NCBI GenBank assembly: GCA_039814575.1
Contig: JBCCAY010000001.1
Span: forward strand, 62,001-126,000
DNA: 64,000 nucleotides
Direction: 5' to 3'
Source: MED-G105 sp039814575
Lineage (GTDB): Bacteria; Pseudomonadota; Alphaproteobacteria; Caulobacterales; Parvularculaceae
Shown here: positions 49,001 to 55,000 of the stretch, piece after piece
Position numbering within the stretch: position 1 is the first letter of the stretch
How the letters are laid out: the number at the start of each line of letters is the position of its first letter
Translations under genes and position numbers: made by a program
The notes under the pieces: generated by a model
What the model was told of the DNA's origin: nothing
Seen by the model: only the letters and a program-made list of their open reading frames with translations
The model's database searches: none

Positions 49001-52000
49001 CAGCGCCGCCGTCGAGGCTGTCTGCGCCGCCGCGCCCGGCCAGCAGATCATCGCCGGCGCCGCCTTCCAAAGTGTTTGCCGCGCCGTCGCCGGAAAGCGT
49101 GTCGGCAAAACTAGAGCCGAGAATGTTCTCGATTTCAGCCAGAACATCGCCGGTCGCATCACCGCCCGCGCCGGTTCCAGCATCCAAATCAACATCGACC
49201 GCAATCAACGACAATTGGTAGTCGGCCGTATCAACGCCGGTTCCGCCGGTCAACGTGTCGGCGCCCGCCCCGCCCGTCAGTTGGTCGTCTTCGGACCCGC
49301 CAAGCAATTGGTCGTCGCCGTCGCCGCCCGTAAGGGTATCCGCGCCCGCGCCGCCGTCGAGAATATTAGCGTTGAGATCGCCCGTCAGCGTGTCTGCGCC
49401 CACCGACCCGATGAGATTCTCAATACTGTTGAGGATATCGCCAGCGGCGTCGCCGCCGGACGTTGCGCCCGATGTCAGATTGACGCTGACGGGCGCTGCA
49501 GATGATCCGTAGTTAGCCGTATCAGAGCCCGCGCCGCCCGTGAGCGTGTCAGCGCCGACGCCGCCTTCGAGGGTGTCCGCACTCGCGCCGCCGTCGAGTA
49601 AGTTCGCCGCGCCGTCGCCAACAAGCATATCGCTTTGATCGGAGCCCAGAACATTTTCAAAACCGCCAAGCGTATCGCCGGCCGCATCGCCGCCGGACGC
49701 CGTGCCAGCGTCGAGATCAACGTTCACGCCCGCCGCTGAGCCTGCGTATGACACCGTATCAGTGTCCGCGCCGCCTTCAAGGCTGTCAGCGCCTACGCCG
49801 CCGCGAATGGTGTCATCGCCCGCTTCGCCGAGGACCGTGTCGTCGCCAGAGCCGCCGTCAAGACTATCAGCGCCGGCCCGCCCTTCGAGAACATTGGCGC
49901 CGCTATCGCCCGTCAGCGTATCGTCGAGCCCTGTGCCGATGAGGTTTTCAACATTCAACAGCTGGTCGCCCGTGGCGTCGCCGCCAAGCGCCGTGCCCGC
50001 CAACAAATTGACGTTCACCCCTTGCGTGGAACCGGTGTAGTCGACCGTGTCGACATCCGCACCACCGTCAAGACGGTCGGCGCCGGCGCCGCCGGACAGC
50101 GTGTCCGCGCCCGCGTCGCCTTCCAGCGTGTCGTCATTATCGCCGCCAGCGAGCGCATCCGCGCCGCCGCCGCCGGACAAGACGTTTTCACCCGCGTCGC
50201 CGGTGAGTGTATCATCCGCACTCGTACCGATGAGATTTTCTATCGCCGTCAGCGTATCGCCCGCCGCGTCGCCGCCCGACGCCGTGCCGGCCAAAAGATT
50301 GACGTCAACCGCGCCGGCGGATGCTGAGTAATCCGCCGTATCATCGCCAAGACCGCCGTCAATCGAGTCCGCGCCGCCAGCGCCGGCGAGAACATCTTCG
50401 CCGGAGGCGCCGGTCAGGGTGTTGGCATTTGCATCGCCCGTCAGCGTATCATCGTTCGCCGACCCTTCGATGGCTTCAAATTCGGAGAAGGTGTCGCCCG
50501 CGGCGTCGCCGCCCGCGCCGACGCCCGTCGCTAAATTGACGTTAACCGCAGCAGAAGACTGGCTGTAGGACAGCGTATCGGTGTCCGCGCCGCCCACAAG
50601 GCTGTCGCCGCCCGCGCCGCCATCTACGGTGTCATCACCCGCGCCCGCGATGATGGTGTTAACCGCGCCGTCGCCAAAGAAGGTGTCGTTATTGGCCGAG
50701 CCCCGGAGGTTCTCAATGTTCTGCAGAACGTCGCCGGCCGCGTCGCCGCCCGTTCCAAGTCCGGTGGTGAGGCTCACCTGAACGGCAGCTCCCGATGCGG
50801 AATAATCCGCTTCGTCAATGCCGACGCCGCCCTCAAGGAAATCCGCGCCTGCGCCGCCATCGAGCGTGTCGTTGCCAAATTCGCCGTCGAGCGTATCCGC
50901 GCCATCGCCGCCGGCGAGAATGTCATTGCCAAGACCGCCGAGAATCTCATTGAGCCCGGTATCACCCGTCAGCGTGTCATTGAGATCTGACCCGATAACG
51001 CCTTCGACGTTAGAAACAGAATCGCCAGCCGCATCGCCGCCGGAGAACGTGTTCGTCAGTAGATTAACGGAAACGGCCGCGCTGGAGTTCGCGTAGCTGA
51101 CAAAGTCATTCTCCGTGCCGCCGTCAATCGTGTCCGCGCCCGCGCCGCCTTCAAGAATGTCCGCGCCCGCGCCGCCGACAAGACTGTCCGCGCCGCTCAA
51201 GCCGGACAGCGTGTCATCATCGCCGCCACCGGTAAGAACGTTATCGTCAGCGTTGCCGGCGATGCTGTCCGCCCCGGCGGAGCCGATGATATTCTCAACG
51301 CCGCTAAACGTGTCGCCTTGAGCGTCGCCGCCCGTACCTGTGCCGGCGCCAAGATCAATCGTGACCGCACCAAGGGAGCCGGAATAATCCGCTAAATCAA
51401 CGCCGCCGCCGCCAACGATCGCATCACTGCCGCCAAGACCGATCAGCGTATCGTTCTCATCGCCGCCTTCGAGGCGGTTATCCGCGCCGTCCCCGGTCAA
51501 CGTGTCTTGGAAGTCCGAGCCTATGATATTCTCGATACTGACATAGGAATCGCCAGCCGCCGTGCTGTTTGCGCCGACGCCGGTCGTCAGATTGACGTCA
51601 ACGCCCGTCGTCGCGTCGGAATAGCTCGCCGTATCCGTGCCGCCGCCGCCAGAAAGCGTATCAGCGCCGACGCCGCCGGTGAGCGTGTCGTCATTGCCCC
51701 CGCCAAGGAGCTCATCCGCGCCGTCAAGACCGAACAGAAGATCAGCGCCGGCAAGGCCGCTTACGACGTTCGCGGTGTTGTCGCCGGTGAGCGTGTCGTC
51801 ATTCGCCGAGCCTGTGAGGTTTTCAATATTCGAGAGGACGTCGTTTTCAGCGTCGCCGCCGCTGACGGCGCCGGTGTCGAGGTTGACGTCGACCGCCGCG
51901 CCGGAGCTGGCGTAGCTGATCGTGTCGGTGTCAGCGCCGCCATCAATCGTGTCGCCGCCGGCGCCGCCTTCAAGACTGTCATCGCCCGCGCCGCCTTGGA

Positions 52001-55000
52001 TGTTATTAACGCTGATATCGCCAATCAGCGTATCGTTCTGGCCGCTACCGACTAGGTTCTCTATACTGACGAATTGGTCACCCTGGGCGTCGCCGCCAAA
52101 GCCGGTCGCGGTTTGCAGGTCGATATTGACGCCCGCCGCGGAGGCCGAGTAATCTGCCGTGTCGAAACCGGTGCCGCCATCCATCAAATCAGCGCCGTCG
52201 CTGCCGATGAGCGTATCGGCGTCCGCTTCGCCGTAAAGGCTGTCGTCGCCGTCGCCCCCGTCAATGCTGTCGCCGCCGGCGCCGCCGGTGAGCACATTGG
52301 AGCCGGTTGACCCGGTCATGGTGTCGCCAAAGCCCGTGCCCGTCGCATTCTCGATATCGGAGAAGGTGTCGCCGTCAGCATGGCCGCCGGTCGCCGTATT
52401 GGTCGTGAGATTAATGTTGACCGCCGCGTCAGAGCCTTCATAGCTCACCGTGTCGACGCCGGTTCCGCCTTGCATATCGTCAGCGCCGGCGCCGCCGGTC
52501 AGAACGTCATTGCCGATGCCGCCGATCAACGTGTCGTCGTCGCCGGCGCCGGAGAGCGTGTCCGCACCGTCGCCGCCCGTCAGCAAATTCGCCGACGCAC
52601 TGCCGGTGATCGCATCGTCCAGATTGGAGCCGGTGACGTTTTCAATATTGAGGAAGGTGTCGAACTGCGCGTCGCCGCCAGCGCCGACGCCGGTAAGCAG
52701 GTTCACGTCAACGCCAGCGCCCGAGGCGCTGTAGTCGATAAGATCGACGCCCGCGCCGCCGTCTAAGGCATCGCCGCCGCCAAGGCCAATAAGGGTATCA
52801 TTGTCCGCGCCGCCAAGAAGCGTATTGCTGTTGGCGTCGCCCGTCAGCGTATCTTGGAAATTCGAGCCCTCTATATTCTCTATACTGATATATACGTCGC
52901 CCGCCGCCGTGCCGAACTGGCCGGTGCTGGTGGACAGGTTGACGTCCACCGCAACGCCGGAATCTAAATAGCTCGCCGTGTCTGACCCTGCCGAGCCGTC
53001 AAGCGTGTCCGCGCCTTCGCCGCCGATTAACGTGTCTTCGCCAAGCCCGCCGTCAAGCTCATCCGCGCCGTCACGGCCAAACAAAACGTCAGCCTCGCCG
53101 CCGCCTTCCAGGGTATTCTCCAGTGCGTCGCCATAAAGCGTATCGGCGAAGTCAGAGCCTGTGAGGTTGCGGATACCGTCAAGCGTGTCCCCCGCCGCAT
53201 GGCCGCCCGTCGCCGTGCCCGCGGCGAGGTCAATAACGACACTATCGTCCGACTGGGAATAACTCGCCGTATCAAGGCCGCCGCCGCCCACAAGGCTGTC
53301 GCCGCCCGCCGCGCCTTCAAGGATGTCATCGCCAAGGCCGCCCGTCAGCGTGTTGACCGAGCCATTGCCGGTCAGCGTGTCGTTGAGGTCGGTGCCGAAA
53401 AGGTTCTCGATTGAGGAAAGGACATCGCCGTCAGCGTCGCCGCCGGTGCCGACACCCGTCAGCATATTGACGTTTACGGCGACCGCAGAGCGCGAGTAGT
53501 CCGCGGTATCGGACCCAACGCCGCCTTCAAGCGTATCCGCGCCGACGCCGCCGTCTAGGAAATCATCGCCGTCATTACCGATGAGCGCGTTATCGCCAGT
53601 GTCGCCGAACAACGTATCGTTAAAGTTGGAGCCGATAACGCTCTCAATACTGTTGAACGTATCGCCCGTCGCCGTGCCGCCGGTGGCGATTTGGGTGTCC
53701 AGATTAACCGACACCGCCGCGTTCGAATTCTCATAGGTAATCGCATCAAGCCCGGCGCCGCCGTCAAGAAAGTCTGCGCCGAGGCCGCCCTCAAGCGTAT
53801 CTGCGCCGCCGTCGCCTTGCAGGGAATCATCGCCGTCATTGCCGACGAGACTGTCGGCGCCAGCAGCGCCCGATAAAACGTTCGCGTTGTTATCGCCGGA
53901 GAGCGTGTCGTCATTGCTGGACCCAAGGAGGTCCTCAATTCCCGTCAGGGAATCGCCGTCAGCATCGCCGCCAGTATTCGTCCCGGTAAGGAGGTTGACG
54001 TTCACCGCTACAGCCGAGCCCGTATAACTCGCCGTATCATTGTCAGCGCCGCCGTCGAGCGTGTCGGCGCCCGACCCGCCAATAAGTGTGTCTTCGCCGG
54101 TTCCGCCGACTAATTCGTCTGCGGAGAGACCGCCGGATAGACTGTCATTGCCGCCATTGCCGAAGAGACGGTTTGCATCAAGGCCGCCGAGTAGAATGTC
54201 ATTGAAGTTACTACCGTCAATGTCTTCAATACCGAACAACCGATCGCCAGCGGCGTCATTGTTGGCGCCGACGCCGGAGACAAGATCCACCGTCACCGCG
54301 CCGGCGGACGCGGTGTAATCCGCAATGTCTTGCCCTGCGCCGCCGTCGAGAATGTCAGCGCCTTGAAGGCCGGCCAGATAGTCATTGCCGCCTGTGCCGT
54401 AAAGCTCGTTAGCATCGATGGTGCCGATCAGCGTGTCGTCGCCGACCGTGCCAATGACGTTCTCAATGCCGGAATAGGTGTCGCCAAGGGCGTCGCCGCC
54501 CGTCGAAGTTTGCGTCGTCAGATTGACGTTCACCGCAAGGGCGGAGCTTGAATAGTCGATCGTGTCGAGGCCAGCGCCGCCGACAATAGAGTCGGCGCCT
54601 GCGCCGCCCGACAAGAGGTCGTCCCCGTCGCCGCCATCGACGGTGTCGTCGCCCGCGCCGCCGAAGAGGCTGTCAGCGCCTTGATCGCCTAAGAGCTGGT
54701 TATCGTCGCCGTCGCCCGTGAGATTATCATTAAAGATCGAGCCGATAACGCCTTCAATATCAGCGAGGCTGTCGCCCTGGGCGTCGCCGCCGGCGCCCGC
54801 GCCAGATCCAAGATTGACGATGACGCCCGCTGCTGACGCGCCATAGTCCGCAAAGTCATACCCGGCGCCGCCGAGTAAAATGTCGCCGCCGCCGGCGCCA
54901 GCGAGCGTGTCGTCGCCACCATTGCCAGTTAATCGGTTTACGGACGTATCACCGGTAAGCGTATCATTGCCCGCCGTGCCGATGACGTTTTCAATACCGC